Assembly: GCF_003203515.1 (NCBI RefSeq)
Contig: NZ_BGNG01000016.1
Span: 1-46,185 of the forward strand
DNA: 46,185 nt
Direction: 5' to 3'
Source of the DNA: Glaciecola sp. KUL10
Lineage (GTDB): Bacteria; Pseudomonadota; Gammaproteobacteria; Enterobacterales; Alteromonadaceae
The translations under genes and the position numbers were made by a program. Below are positions 17,489 to 25,982 of the stretch, one piece after another. Numbering within the stretch: position 1 is the stretch's first letter; the number at the start of each line of letters is the position of its first letter. The notes under the pieces are model-generated. The model did not search any database. It was not told the DNA's origin and worked only from the letters and a program-made list of their open reading frames with translations.

Positions 17489-18430
17489 CTACTGCTGCAA
17501 ACCAAAACGATAAACAACATATCGCTCAAATACTTCTCCTGCCTTCAATATGTCAACGGGCAGTTGAGGCTGGTTGATGGCATCAGGAAACCCTTGCGCT
17601 TCCAGACATAAAGCTGATTGTTTGACTGGTAGAAAGTTACCTGTATACAGCTGCACGCCGGGATAGTTAGTTTCTACTTCTAAAGTGATTCCCGTATTTT
17701 TTGCAATGACTTGCGCTGCTTTATTTTGCGAAATCTGATAGCAATGGTCATAACCGTTTTCGTCAAGCAAGCCAGCAAGGTCTGACAACTTATTTAAATC
17801 AAATTTGGTTCCATGCACAGAGTTAAAGTGCCCCAGTGGAATACTGTCTTCGTCAACTGGTAAAAAACTATCTGCATTTACTTGAATGAACATGTCTTTT
17901 ACATGACGCTCGCCCAATGAAAAGTAAGCGTGATTGCAGATATTAATTGGTGTGTCTTTATTGCTCGTCGCTGTATACGTAAAACGGAGTTCATTGGCGT
18001 CGTTTAGCTCGTAGACAACGCAGAGTTTCAATTCACCCGGAAACCCTTGATCACCATCGGGTGAAACTATTTCAAACGCTATCTTTTGGCCCGACTCGCT
18101 GACACCTTGAGTTTTCCAATAAAGTTTATCGTAACCCTTCACTCCTCCATGTAAGGTGTTTTTTCCTTCATTAGCAGGTAATTCAAAGGTCTGCCCATTC
18201 AATTCAAAACGCGCATTTGAGATACGATTACACACTCGACCAACTGTTGTTCCCATATAAGATTGGTCATTGAATATATCTTCATCACTTTGATAATTGA
18301 CTGTCGTTTCAGTTAGGTTTCCAGTTTTGTCTGGCGCCTTGATAGACAAAATACGCGCGCCGTAGTCTGCCAAGGTGACTTGCATTTTATTTTGATTGTG
18401 TAGCGTAAAACGTTGAATGGCTTGAGGCAT
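17489..18430 (-). CDS. galM: Aldose 1-epimerase (galactose mutarotase)
   Basis: This 313-aa enzyme interconverts alpha and beta anomers of galactose and other aldoses in the cytoplasm. Active-site landmarks are GRVCNRISNARF with NTLHGG (the first conserved His), NICNHAYFSLG (the catalytic His) and EVETNYPGVQLYTGNF (the catalytic Glu is in the later ALCLEAQGFPDA segment). The ATG at 18430 has a strong AAAGGAAA ribosome site, so I trimmed 13 codons from the open frame. No galactose operon genes accompany it here. The long non-coding gap upstream presumably holds its promoter. Confidence 0.94.
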   Translation of the reverse strand: MPQAIQRFTLHNQNKMQVTLADYGARILSIKAPDKTGNLTETTVNYQSDEDIFNDQSYMGTTVGRVCNRISNARFELNGQTFELPANEGKNTLHGGVKGYDKLYWKTQGVSESGQKIAFEIVSPDGDQGFPGELKLCVVYELNDANELRFTYTATSNKDTPINICNHAYFSLGERHVKDMFIQVNADSFLPVDEDSIPLGHFNSVHGTKFDLNKLSDLAGLLDENGYDHCYQISQNKAAQVIAKNTGITLEVETNYPGVQLYTGNFLPVKQSALCLEAQGFPDAINQPQLPVDILKAGEVFERYVVYRFGLQQ

Positions 18431-18756
18431 GATGTTTCCTTTTGGTTCACTGAATATCCTTAACTGCAAAGGTCAAAAAAGCAAGTTTTAAAATTTATAA
18501 AATAGGCATGATTTTTCTTTCAGCCTTTGTAGTTCAGCATAAAGTTATTAGACAACGGACATTATTGTAAAAATAAAGATAAGTTTTTTTATGGTTTTTC
18601 ACATTGGAATAACTAAGACTCAGGGATTATTGATGTTTTGTGAACTAACTTGATATTGTGAGTACAGCTGAATTCATTCAGATCTATAGTGAGTGCTTTA
18701 ACTTGCTAATCCGATAATGCGTGCAATGGACGCGTTTTACAAAAGAGGAAAGTCAC
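18431..18756. other. Divergent galM-pntA intergenic region with a 14-bp palindrome
   Basis: No gene is visible. A perfect inverted repeat CTGAAT-TC-ATTCAG (18668-18681) lies 75 nt before the pntA start and could be an operator. Several weak -10-like hexamers (TATAGT, GATAAT) lie between it and pntA, but none has a convincing -35 partner. Confidence 0.45.
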
Positions 18757-20331
18757 GTGAAAATCGGTGCACCAAAAGAGATATTTAAAGGAGAGGCTCG
18801 TGTTGCCATTACTCCTGAAAGTGCTTTGGCTTTGAAAAAACTGGGATATGAACTTGCTATTGAGACTAAGGCAGGTGAATTAGCTGGTTTTTCTGATAAG
18901 GCTTATGAAGAGGCTGGCGTAGAAATTATTAAGACTGCTGCCGCTTTGTATAAAGAAGTTGATATTGTTGCGAAGGTTCGCCCACCAACCGAAACTGAAG
19001 CAAAGCGACTGAGAAAGGACCAAACACTTATTTCTTTCTTTTACCCGTCGGCAAATCAAGCGTTGATGGAATTAGCACAGTCAAAAGGTGCTAATGTGAT
19101 TGCTATGGATATGGTGCCACGTATTTCACGTGCGCAAAAAATGGACGCGTTGAGTTCAATGGCAAACATAGCCGGCTATCGTGCGGTAATTGAAGCGGGC
19201 AACAATTTTGGTCGTTTTTTTACAGGTCAAGTGACGGCCGCTGGTAAGGTTCCACCCGCAAAAGTACTTGTCGTTGGAGCCGGAGTAGCGGGTCTTGCTG
19301 CAATAGGCACATCAACAAGTCTTGGGGCAATTACTTATGCATTTGACGTCCGCCCTGAAGTCGCGGAACAAATAGAGTCAATGGGCGCTGAATTCGTATT
19401 TTTGGAATTTGAAGACAGTGAACTTCCTGATGGTGCCGAAACAGGTGGCTACGCACCTCCCTCAAGCCCAGAGTTTCAGGCAAAGCAACTTGAAAAATTT
19501 AGAGAAATCGCTGCAGATATGGACATTGTGATAACCACCGCGCTGATTCCCAATCGAGCAGCGCCGTTGCTTTGGACAAAGGACATGGTCGAGTTAATGA
19601 AACCAGGTTCTGTAGTGGTTGATTTAGCAGCAGAAAAGGGCGGGAATTGTGAGTTAACAGAAATGGACAAACGAGTTGTTTCTGACAATGGTGTTGTGAT
19701 CATTGGTTACACTGATTTCCCGTCACGAATGGCTACCCAAGCATCTACACTATACGGTAACAATATCCGTCATATGATGGCCGATTTAACACCTGAAAAA
19801 AACGGTCAGGTTAATCACAATATGGAGGATGATGTAATTCGAGGCGCAACGATTACACATCAGGGGGAAATCACATTTCCACCACCTCCCCCGAAGGTTG
19901 CGGCCATTGCAGTACAAAAGAAAGAGAAGCCTAAAACACTGACTCCCGAAGAGGAGAAAGCAAAAGAAGTAGCAGAGTTTAAAGCGCAAACAAAGAATCA
20001 GGTTACTCTGTTGGGTATAGGTGCTGCATTGGTATTAGCGGTTGGTTTGGTGGCACCTGCCAGTTTTATGCAGCATTTTATTGTGTTTGTATTGTCCGTT
20101 TTTATAGGTTTCCAAGTTATTTGGGGGGTGGCGCATAGCCTACATACACCATTAATGGCCATTACAAATGCTATATCTTCAATTATTATCCTCGGTGCAC
20201 TCATGCAAATAGGATCTGGGTCATATTTGGTTATCATTTTATCTGCGTTGGCAGTATTTATGACAGGCATCAATATTTTTGGTGGCTTCCTCGTGACAAG
20301 GCGCATGCTAGCCATGTTCCAAAAATCTTAA
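18757..20331 (+). CDS. pntA: NAD(P) transhydrogenase subunit alpha
   Basis: This is a 524-aa subunit of the proton-translocating transhydrogenase, which makes NADPH from NADH at the cost of proton motive force. It contains the NAD(H)-binding domain I, starting [21 protein letters not shown]. The Rossmann segment is [22 protein letters not shown], and the mobile loop region is near GGYAPPSS and [10 protein letters not shown]. Four membrane helices lie in the last 110 residues. A charged, Pro-rich linker (PPPPPKVAA...[16 protein letters not shown]) joins the parts. GTG at 18757 with AGAGGAAA just upstream is a clear start; the frame stays open 12 codons further up without support. pntB follows after 13 nt. 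Confidence 0.97.
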   Translation: MKIGAPKEIFKGEARVAITPESALALKKLGYELAIETKAGELAGFSDKAYEEAGVEIIKTAAALYKEVDIVAKVRPPTETEAKRLRKDQTLISFFYPSANQALMELAQSKGANVIAMDMVPRISRAQKMDALSSMANIAGYRAVIEAGNNFGRFFTGQVTAAGKVPPAKVLVVGAGVAGLAAIGTSTSLGAITYAFDVRPEVAEQIESMGAEFVFLEFEDSELPDGAETGGYAPPSSPEFQAKQLEKFREIAADMDIVITTALIPNRAAPLLWTKDMVELMKPGSVVVDLAAEKGGNCELTEMDKRVVSDNGVVIIGYTDFPSRMATQASTLYGNNIRHMMADLTPEKNGQVNHNMEDDVIRGATITHQGEITFPPPPPKVAAIAVQKKEKPKTLTPEEEKAKEVAEFKAQTKNQVTLLGIGAALVLAVGLVAPASFMQHFIVFVLSVFIGFQVIWGVAHSLHTPLMAITNAISSIIILGALMQIGSGSYLVIILSALAVFMTGINIFGGFLVTRRMLAMFQKS

Positions 20332-20344
20332 GGAGACGAGGACA

Positions 20345-21778
20345 ATGGACTTCGGATTTACAACAGCGGCTTATGTCGTTTCAGCAGTATTAATTATCTT
20401 GGCGCTTGGTGGATTGTCTAATCAAGAAAGTGCTAAACGCGCCGTATGGTATGGTATCGTCGGGATGGCTTTAGCTGTCTTGGCAACTTTAATCGGCCCA
20501 GGAAAAGGCTTGGCTATCTTATCTCTGGTGTTAATCGCAGCTGGTGGTTTAGTTGGCTATCAACTCGCGACAAAGGTGCAAATGACACAAATGCCGGAGC
20601 TTGTCGCTGCGATGCACTCTCTGGTGGGGTTGGCAGCCGTGTTTGTAGGGTTTAATGCCGATCTTGAGTTAACGAGAGTATTGTCTATGACTTATATAGA
20701 ACAGTCTTCGTTAGATGGATTTGCGTACTTATTATCCAAAAAGTCCGCAGTGGAAATCTCTATCTTACGGGTAGAACTCGTCCTAGGTATTTGGATTGGT
20801 GCGGTTACGTTCACAGGCTCAGTGATCGCCTACGGAAAGCTTGCTGGTAAGGTGGATAGTGCAGCGACTAAATTGCCTGGAGGCCATTTATTGAACGCAG
20901 GAGCCGCAGGTCTTTCTTTGGTATCGGCGATTATATATTTCAATGGCGGTGGGGTCTTAGCATTGGTCCTATTGACCGTATTGGCTTTATTTATCGGGTA
21001 TCACCTGATCATGGGAATTGGTGGCGCCGATATGCCGGTTGTCGTATCAATGTTAAACAGCTATTCAGGTTGGGCAGCTGCTGCGATAGGCTTTTCACTC
21101 GGTAACGACTTACTCATAGTGGTAGGTGCATTAGTTGGCTCCTCTGGGGCAATATTGTCTTACATCATGTGCAAAGCAATGAATCGCTCGTTTGTGTCGG
21201 TTATCTTGGGCGGTTTCGGTGGCCCTGCGGGTGAACAAATGGCAGTCGAGGGTGAGCAAATTGCTATTGATGCAGACTCAGTAGCAACGGCTTTGAACGA
21301 AGCTGATAATATTGTCATCATTCCAGGTTACGGAATGGCCGTCGCGCAAGCCCAGCAAGGCGTAGCTGAACTAACGCGCAAGCTTAGAAGCAAAGGAAAA
21401 AACGTTCGTTTTGCTATTCACCCAGTGGCTGGGCGTTTGCCGGGGCATATGAACGTTTTATTAGCTGAAGCAAAGGTCCCTTATGACATCGTGCTAGAAA
21501 TGGATGAAATAAACGATGATTTCCCAGAAACTGACGTTGCGATTGTCATTGGATCCAATGACATTGTTAACCCAGCGGCTCAAGATGACCCAAACAGTCC
21601 GATTGCGGGCATGCCGGTATTAGAATGTTGGAAAGCCAAACAAGTCTTTGTTTCTAAACGAGGCCAGGGAACCGGTTATTCCGGTATCGAAAACCCTTTA
21701 TTCTTTAAAGATAATACGCGCATGTTCTACGGGGATGCAAAGGCATCGATCGATAAGCTTATTCCAATGATAGACTGA
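20345..21778 (+). CDS. pntB: NAD(P) transhydrogenase subunit beta
   Basis: This 477-aa partner of PntA provides most of the membrane domain II (about nine helices, residues 1-270) and the NADP(H)-binding domain III at the C-terminus. Domain III shows [37 protein letters not shown] and the [27 protein letters not shown] loop, all diagnostic. An AAGGAGACGAGGACA ribosome region precedes the ATG at 20345. A strong intrinsic terminator 23 nt past the stop ends the operon. Confidence 0.97.
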   Translation: MDFGFTTAAYVVSAVLIILALGGLSNQESAKRAVWYGIVGMALAVLATLIGPGKGLAILSLVLIAAGGLVGYQLATKVQMTQMPELVAAMHSLVGLAAVFVGFNADLELTRVLSMTYIEQSSLDGFAYLLSKKSAVEISILRVELVLGIWIGAVTFTGSVIAYGKLAGKVDSAATKLPGGHLLNAGAAGLSLVSAIIYFNGGGVLALVLLTVLALFIGYHLIMGIGGADMPVVVSMLNSYSGWAAAAIGFSLGNDLLIVVGALVGSSGAILSYIMCKAMNRSFVSVILGGFGGPAGEQMAVEGEQIAIDADSVATALNEADNIVIIPGYGMAVAQAQQGVAELTRKLRSKGKNVRFAIHPVAGRLPGHMNVLLAEAKVPYDIVLEMDEINDDFPETDVAIVIGSNDIVNPAAQDDPNSPIAGMPVLECWKAKQVFVSKRGQGTGYSGIENPLFFKDNTRMFYGDAKASIDKLIPMID

Positions 21779-21800
21779 TTTTTGGTTTGAGTTAACTATC

Positions 21801-21840
21801 AAGACCTTAGCTGTATTGTTAATAGCTAAGGTCTTTTTTT
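21801..21840 (+). terminator. Intrinsic terminator of pntAB
   Basis: A 12-bp perfect stem AAGACCTTAGCT / AGCTAAGGTCTT (21801-21812, 21824-21835) with an 11-nt loop ends in a T-run to 21840. The stop codon of the convergent Lrp-type gene overlaps the end of the T-run. Confidence 0.93.
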
Positions 21841-22297
21841 ATGGCCGGCTAGGCAATATTGCTGTTTTTTTAACGGTGCCATAAGCAAAACTAGTATCGA
21901 TAGACGCAATGCATTTTGTCGGATGCAGTACTTTGCGCACAAACTCTTCGTAATCGTGCAAATCAGCTACCACAATTTTTAATAAGTAATCGGATACCCC
22001 GGTCATGACATAACACTCCATTACCTGTTCTGCGTCTTGCATGCATGATTCAAATCTATTAACCACCTCATCACTGTGCTTTTCTAGTTGTACTCTGGCA
22101 AAAACCGTAATAGGGAGTCCGTATGCTTGCGCATCAATTTCAACAGTGTAACCAGTGATTATTTTATTCTTTTCGAGATTCTTTAACCTGCGTAAACACG
22201 GGGAGGGCGAGAGGTTAACTTTGTTTGCCAATTCATTATTAGTGATACGGCCGTCTTTCTGCAATTCACGTAAAATCTCTCTATCTTTTTTGTCCAT
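21839..22297 (-). CDS. Lrp/AsnC family transcriptional regulator (MdeR-like by context)
   Basis: This 152-aa feast/famine regulator has an N-terminal helix-turn-helix (about residues 2-50, DREILRELQKDGRITNNELANKVNLSPSPCLRRLKNLE) and a C-terminal RAM ligand-binding domain (ECYVMTGVSDYLLKIVVADLHDYEEFV). The gene is divergent from a methionine gamma-lyase gene. In Pseudomonas putida the Lrp-type MdeR lies beside and activates mdeA, so local control of the lyase in response to methionine or a related amino acid is a reasonable inference. The ATG at 22297 starts MDKKD. Its stop abuts the pntAB terminator. Confidence 0.92.
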   Translation of the reverse strand: MDKKDREILRELQKDGRITNNELANKVNLSPSPCLRRLKNLEKNKIITGYTVEIDAQAYGLPITVFARVQLEKHSDEVVNRFESCMQDAEQVMECYVMTGVSDYLLKIVVADLHDYEEFVRKVLHPTKCIASIDTSFAYGTVKKTAILPSRP

Positions 22298-22336
22298 AAA
22301 AATGCCAATTAGTACCTATATTTTAAAATTATATGC

Positions 22337-22398
22337 CATAAAATTTGTTTTTTGTTTGTTTATTCGCAAATTTATGCGTGTTAAGTGGCAGTATACTG
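22337..22398. promoter_or_regulatory. Candidate Lrp-type operators between regulator and mdeA
   Basis: Two arms, CATAAAATTTG (22337-22347) and CAAATTTATG (22367-22376), form an imperfect inverted repeat spaced about 19 nt apart. Downstream is a perfect 10-bp palindrome, CAGTATACTG (22389-22398), 27 nt before the mdeA ATG. AT-rich spaced half-sites suit an Lrp-family octamer or hexadecamer. This is inferred, not known. Confidence 0.4.
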
Positions 22399-22425
22399 TA
22401 GGTTGATTAATGTCGAGCTCTTAGT

Positions 22426-23673
22426 ATGAAATACCAATCTAATAATTTTGAAACAAATGCTATTCACTTTGGATACAACGCACAAGAAAATGAGGGGGCA
22501 CTAACACCGCCAGTTCATTTTACCTCAACATTTGCGTTTGAAACTGCCCAAGTCGGTGGTGAAATGTTTGCTGGTGAAAGAGAAGGCCATTTTTACACGC
22601 GTATTTCAAATCCAACCCTTTCATTATTGGAAGAACGCATGGCTATTTTAGAGCGAGCAGAATCAGCTTTAGCCACTGCGTCAGGCATGGGGGCAATAAC
22701 GTCTACGCTTTGGACTTTTTTGCGCCCCGGTGACGAAATAATCGTTGATAAAACGCTTTATGGTTGCACTTTTTCTTTTTTAAATCATGGGCTCGCAGAG
22801 TTTGGCGTTAAAGTCATTCACATTGATTTAAGCGATAGTCAAGGTCTGAAACAGCATTTGACAAAGAATACTCGCGTTGTGTTTTTCGAAACGCCTGCAA
22901 ACCCAAATATGAAACTGGTAGATATTCGTGAGGTATCCGCGATGGTACATGAGTTTAATCAAGACATTCGAGTGATCGTAGACAATACATATTGCTCCCC
23001 GTTCTTGTGTAATCCCATTGCTTTTGGCGCTGATTTAGTTATTCACTCTGCGACTAAGTATTTAGGTGGTCATGGAGATCTAGTAGCTGGTTTAGTAGTT
23101 GGTAACAAAGATGATATTCAAGCAATACGCTTATTTGGCTTGAAAGATATGACAGGTGCTGCACTTGCTCCTTTAAACGCGATGTTGATCATGCGAGGAT
23201 TAAAGACGCTTGCGTTGAGAATGGAGCGCCATTGTGAAAACGCATTGAAAGTGGCGAAGTTTTTACAAAGTCATCCTAGCGTGAAAGAAGTTAGCTACCC
23301 AGGATTATCTTCTTTTAAATATCACAATCTTGCCCAGCAACAAATGAAAGGCTTTGGTGGAATGATCACCTTTGAGGTACACGGCGGGCTCGAAGCAGGT
23401 ATTGCAATGATGAATCAATTAAATATGATTCAAAGGGCGGTGTCTTTAGGCGATGCTGAGACATTAATTCAGCACCCTGCGAGTATGACACATTCATCTT
23501 ATACCCCTAAAGAACGGCTGTCGCACGGTATTAGCGATGGCCTGATAAGACTATCCGTTGGTTTAGAGTCAGTTGATGATATTTTGATGGATCTGAAGCA
23601 AGCGCTAAACTGCTGTGTGCCAGCCTCATTAGACGATAAAACTGATAAATTAGCTTCAGCTGAACTGGCATAG
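22426..23673 (+). CDS. mdeA: L-methionine gamma-lyase
   Basis: This 415-aa PLP enzyme of the Cys/Met metabolism family splits methionine into methanethiol, ammonia and 2-oxobutyrate. The PLP lysine is K211 in HSATKYLGGHGD, and Y112 and C114 lie in LYGCTF. That cysteine is characteristic of methionine gamma-lyases, whereas cystathionine synthases and lyases lack it. YTRISNPT binds the phosphate, and SLGDAETLIQHPASMTHS is the C-terminal substrate region. The ATG at 22426 has only a weak ribosome site. It is divergent from an Lrp-type regulator. A tail of about 15 residues (SLDDKTDKLASAELA) extends past the usual end. Cystathionine gamma-lyase is a less likely alternative. Confidence 0.92.
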   Translation: MKYQSNNFETNAIHFGYNAQENEGALTPPVHFTSTFAFETAQVGGEMFAGEREGHFYTRISNPTLSLLEERMAILERAESALATASGMGAITSTLWTFLRPGDEIIVDKTLYGCTFSFLNHGLAEFGVKVIHIDLSDSQGLKQHLTKNTRVVFFETPANPNMKLVDIREVSAMVHEFNQDIRVIVDNTYCSPFLCNPIAFGADLVIHSATKYLGGHGDLVAGLVVGNKDDIQAIRLFGLKDMTGAALAPLNAMLIMRGLKTLALRMERHCENALKVAKFLQSHPSVKEVSYPGLSSFKYHNLAQQQMKGFGGMITFEVHGGLEAGIAMMNQLNMIQRAVSLGDAETLIQHPASMTHSSYTPKERLSHGISDGLIRLSVGLESVDDILMDLKQALNCCVPASLDDKTDKLASAELA

Positions 23674-23688
23674 CAGCTGGGTTGTGGT

Positions 23689-23723
23689 TTAAACAGCAGA
23701 ACATGAATTGCTCTGCTGTTTAA
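23689..23723. terminator. Hairpin between convergent mdeA and chrA-type genes
   Basis: A 12-bp stem TTAAACAGCAGA (23689-23700) / TCTGCTGTTTAA (23712-23723) with an 11-nt loop lies in the 59-nt gap. There is only a short T-run, so the terminator is moderate and possibly bidirectional. Confidence 0.65.
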
Positions 23724-23732
23724 CGTAGCCCT

Positions 23733-24893
23733 TCAAAAAAAGTAATTAGCCACGCTAACACCAACACTTAGGCCTAATAACCAAAGCAAAGATAAATGAA
23801 ATCGAACTGCAATGATTAAACCCAAGGCGATCAACCCTAATTGAAGCGGTTCCTTAATTGTCGAACTCATTATTGGGTTGATGAGCGTAGCAGCAAGAAT
23901 GCCAACCACAGCCGAACAAGCGCCTAGTGTTGCCCGTTTAAACCAGATGTATTGACTAAGTGTTTGCCAATACGGAAGCACAGCGATAACTAACAGAAAC
24001 CCCGGTGCGAAGATAAGTAAGGTAGCGATTAGCGCATTTACCAACGCATTGTGTGTAAATCCAGCGTCGGTTGGTAATTCATAACCGAGATAACTAGCAA
24101 ATGTGAATATGGGACCTGGTACAACTTGTGTGGCACCATATCCAGATATGAACACTTCACGTGAGATAAGCTCGGTATCAACCAAAGGCGCTTCTAACAA
24201 TGGCAAAACCACATGCCCGCCGCCAAATACCAATGCGCCAGCTTGATAAAATAGAACAAAATCGCTAGCAATCGCTAAGATCACAAACACCCCAACGAGC
24301 AACACTAAAGATATAGATGCACTGTGTGCTGAGATATTAATTGAAAGGGTTTGCTTTTGGCTAATTACTTCGTTTTTAATTGACCAAGCGCCTATCAACA
24401 TACTCATTATAATTGTCGCACCCATCACCCAAGCGTGTTCAAATACAATGCTTATAATCATCGCGATAAGTGCTATAGAGTATGTCAAAACACTGTTGCA
24501 AAAGTTTTTACGCATGCCAATCACAGCCTGAAATACAACGAAGACGGCTAACACCTTAAGACTATCAACTGCTAACAACAACCACTCGCTACCAAGCCAT
24601 TGTTGGGCTAGGTTAGCAAAACAAATCAATACAATGACAGATGGCATCGTGAATGCAAAAAACGCAATTAATGCCCCCCATAAACCGCCCCTTAGCCATC
24701 CAAGGCAAAAGCCAACTTGTGAACTAGCCGGGCCAGGTAACACTTGGCAAATTGCTACAAGTTCAGCGTATTGTTCATCGCTTAACCACTGTTTTTGTTC
24801 TACAAATACTCTGCGAAAATAGCTCAAATGTGCGACCGGACCGCCAAAAGCTGTGCAACCTAGTTTTAAAAAGCTAAAGAAAATGTCTGACAT
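23733..24893 (-). CDS. chrA: Chromate transporter family protein (ChrA/CHR)
   Basis: This 386-aa inner-membrane protein has two homologous CHR halves. The first begins FLKLGCTAFGGPVAHLSYFRR and holds VLPGPASSQVGFCLG. The second holds FGGGHVVLPLLE and TQVVPGPIFTFASYLG. The paired FGG(P/G) and PGP motifs are the CHR signature. Long-chain CHR proteins export chromate, probably by proton antiport, but many have no proven link to chromate and may carry sulfate-like anions. About 10-12 membrane segments are visible. It starts at the ATG at 24893, 8 nt... after the EamA gene's stop at 24902, so both are likely cotranscribed. Confidence 0.9.
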   Translation of the reverse strand: MSDIFFSFLKLGCTAFGGPVAHLSYFRRVFVEQKQWLSDEQYAELVAICQVLPGPASSQVGFCLGWLRGGLWGALIAFFAFTMPSVIVLICFANLAQQWLGSEWLLLAVDSLKVLAVFVVFQAVIGMRKNFCNSVLTYSIALIAMIISIVFEHAWVMGATIIMSMLIGAWSIKNEVISQKQTLSINISAHSASISLVLLVGVFVILAIASDFVLFYQAGALVFGGGHVVLPLLEAPLVDTELISREVFISGYGATQVVPGPIFTFASYLGYELPTDAGFTHNALVNALIATLLIFAPGFLLVIAVLPYWQTLSQYIWFKRATLGACSAVVGILAATLINPIMSSTIKEPLQLGLIALGLIIAVRFHLSLLWLLGLSVGVSVANYFF

Positions 24894-24901
24894 GATTTTA
24901 A

Positions 24902-25789
24902 TTACTTATATTTGATCACCAAACTAACCCCGCCGAGAATCATGATTGAAGCAATGATTAATGATAAACTAAGCGCCTCATTCAACAGCAAGACACCCGC
25001 TATACTGGCGAAGACAGGTACACTCAATTGCATACTTGCAGCGCTCGTACCTCTTAGCTTAGGTAATACTGCATACCATATTGCATAACCGATCCCAGAT
25101 GTGATCGTTCCTGAAATGAGCGCTAGAAATAAGCCTTGGCGTGAAAGGTGTATGGTTCCGTTTGAGACAAGGTAAGCACTAAAGCCTACACACGCTAGCA
25201 CGCTTGCTCTTAAAAAGTTGTCTGTTGTAGATAGTGTTGCATTTGCAACGCTTTTGCCTTTTATGGAGTATACCCCCCAGGCAATGCCCGCTAAAATCAT
25301 CAACAGGCTTGCAATTGCCCACGTATTTACCGAGTCTATTTGCAGCTTATCACTATTAGGAAATAGCAAGTAAATAAGTCCAAAAATGGCAGTAATAAAC
25401 CCAAACCATTGAAGTGTTACCAACCTCTCACCTGATAAAAGGCTATAAAGCATCATGGTAATTTGTACACTGCCAAACAGTAATAGCGCACCTAAGCCTG
25501 CAGGTAGTGCAATATAAGCAAACGAAAAACCAGCGGCATAAACAAACAATGCAGAAGCAGATAACCAGTCTCCGTTATTCACTACCTGTTTTATTGTAGA
25601 AGCTTGCTTGAGAACAAGCACAAGTATTATTAGTGTAACAGCACCTGATATTAATCTAATAAGTGTGAACGATGCGGGGTCAATGGCTTGCTCATACAGC
25701 GCCAGTCGGCATAAAACTGAATTGGCTGCAAACGCAAGTAGAGCGATAAGGCTGTAGAGATATAATCGAACATAGGATGATGTTTTCAA
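24902..25789 (-). CDS. EamA/DMT superfamily transporter
   Basis: This 295-aa inner-membrane protein has two EamA repeats and ten predicted helices, as in drug/metabolite exporters of the RhaT/YdcZ type. The first repeat starts LIALLAFAANSVLCRLAL, and the second contains ISGTITSGIGYAIWYAVLPKLRGTSAASMQLSVPVFASIAGVLLLNEALS, the classic second-repeat signature. The substrate is unknown; exporters of amino acids or amines are common in the family. The start appears to be TTG at 25789, since no ATG is available nearby. A perfect TATAAT (minus strand, 25837-25842) lies about 50 nt upstream, without a good -35. It is followed directly by the CHR transporter gene. Confidence 0.9.
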   Translation of the reverse strand: MKTSSYVRLYLYSLIALLAFAANSVLCRLALYEQAIDPASFTLIRLISGAVTLIILVLVLKQASTIKQVVNNGDWLSASALFVYAAGFSFAYIALPAGLGALLLFGSVQITMMLYSLLSGERLVTLQWFGFITAIFGLIYLLFPNSDKLQIDSVNTWAIASLLMILAGIAWGVYSIKGKSVANATLSTTDNFLRASVLACVGFSAYLVSNGTIHLSRQGLFLALISGTITSGIGYAIWYAVLPKLRGTSAASMQLSVPVFASIAGVLLLNEALSLSLIIASIMILGGVSLVIKYK

Positions 25790-25922
25790 AGTAATTAGAT
25801 TGCTTTTGGTTTAGAGGGATATTTATTTAGCGTTACATTATAACTGTATAGAAACATCAGCGTGAGTCAAACCTAAGTTTCTAGCACAAAGGAGTTTACG
25901 TTAAGATTGATTAGTTGTTAGC

Positions 25923-25954
25923 AAAAAAAGAGTCCGAACGTGCACTCTTTTTTT
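25923..25954 (-). terminator. Intrinsic terminator of the acyl-CoA dehydrogenase gene
   Basis: An 11-bp stem AAAAAAAGAGT (25923-25933) / ACTCTTTTTTT (25944-25954) with a 10-nt loop lies about 29 nt past the stop. T-runs occur on both strands. Confidence 0.88.
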
Positions 25955-25982
25955 GACACTGATTAAGTTACATTATTTAACC

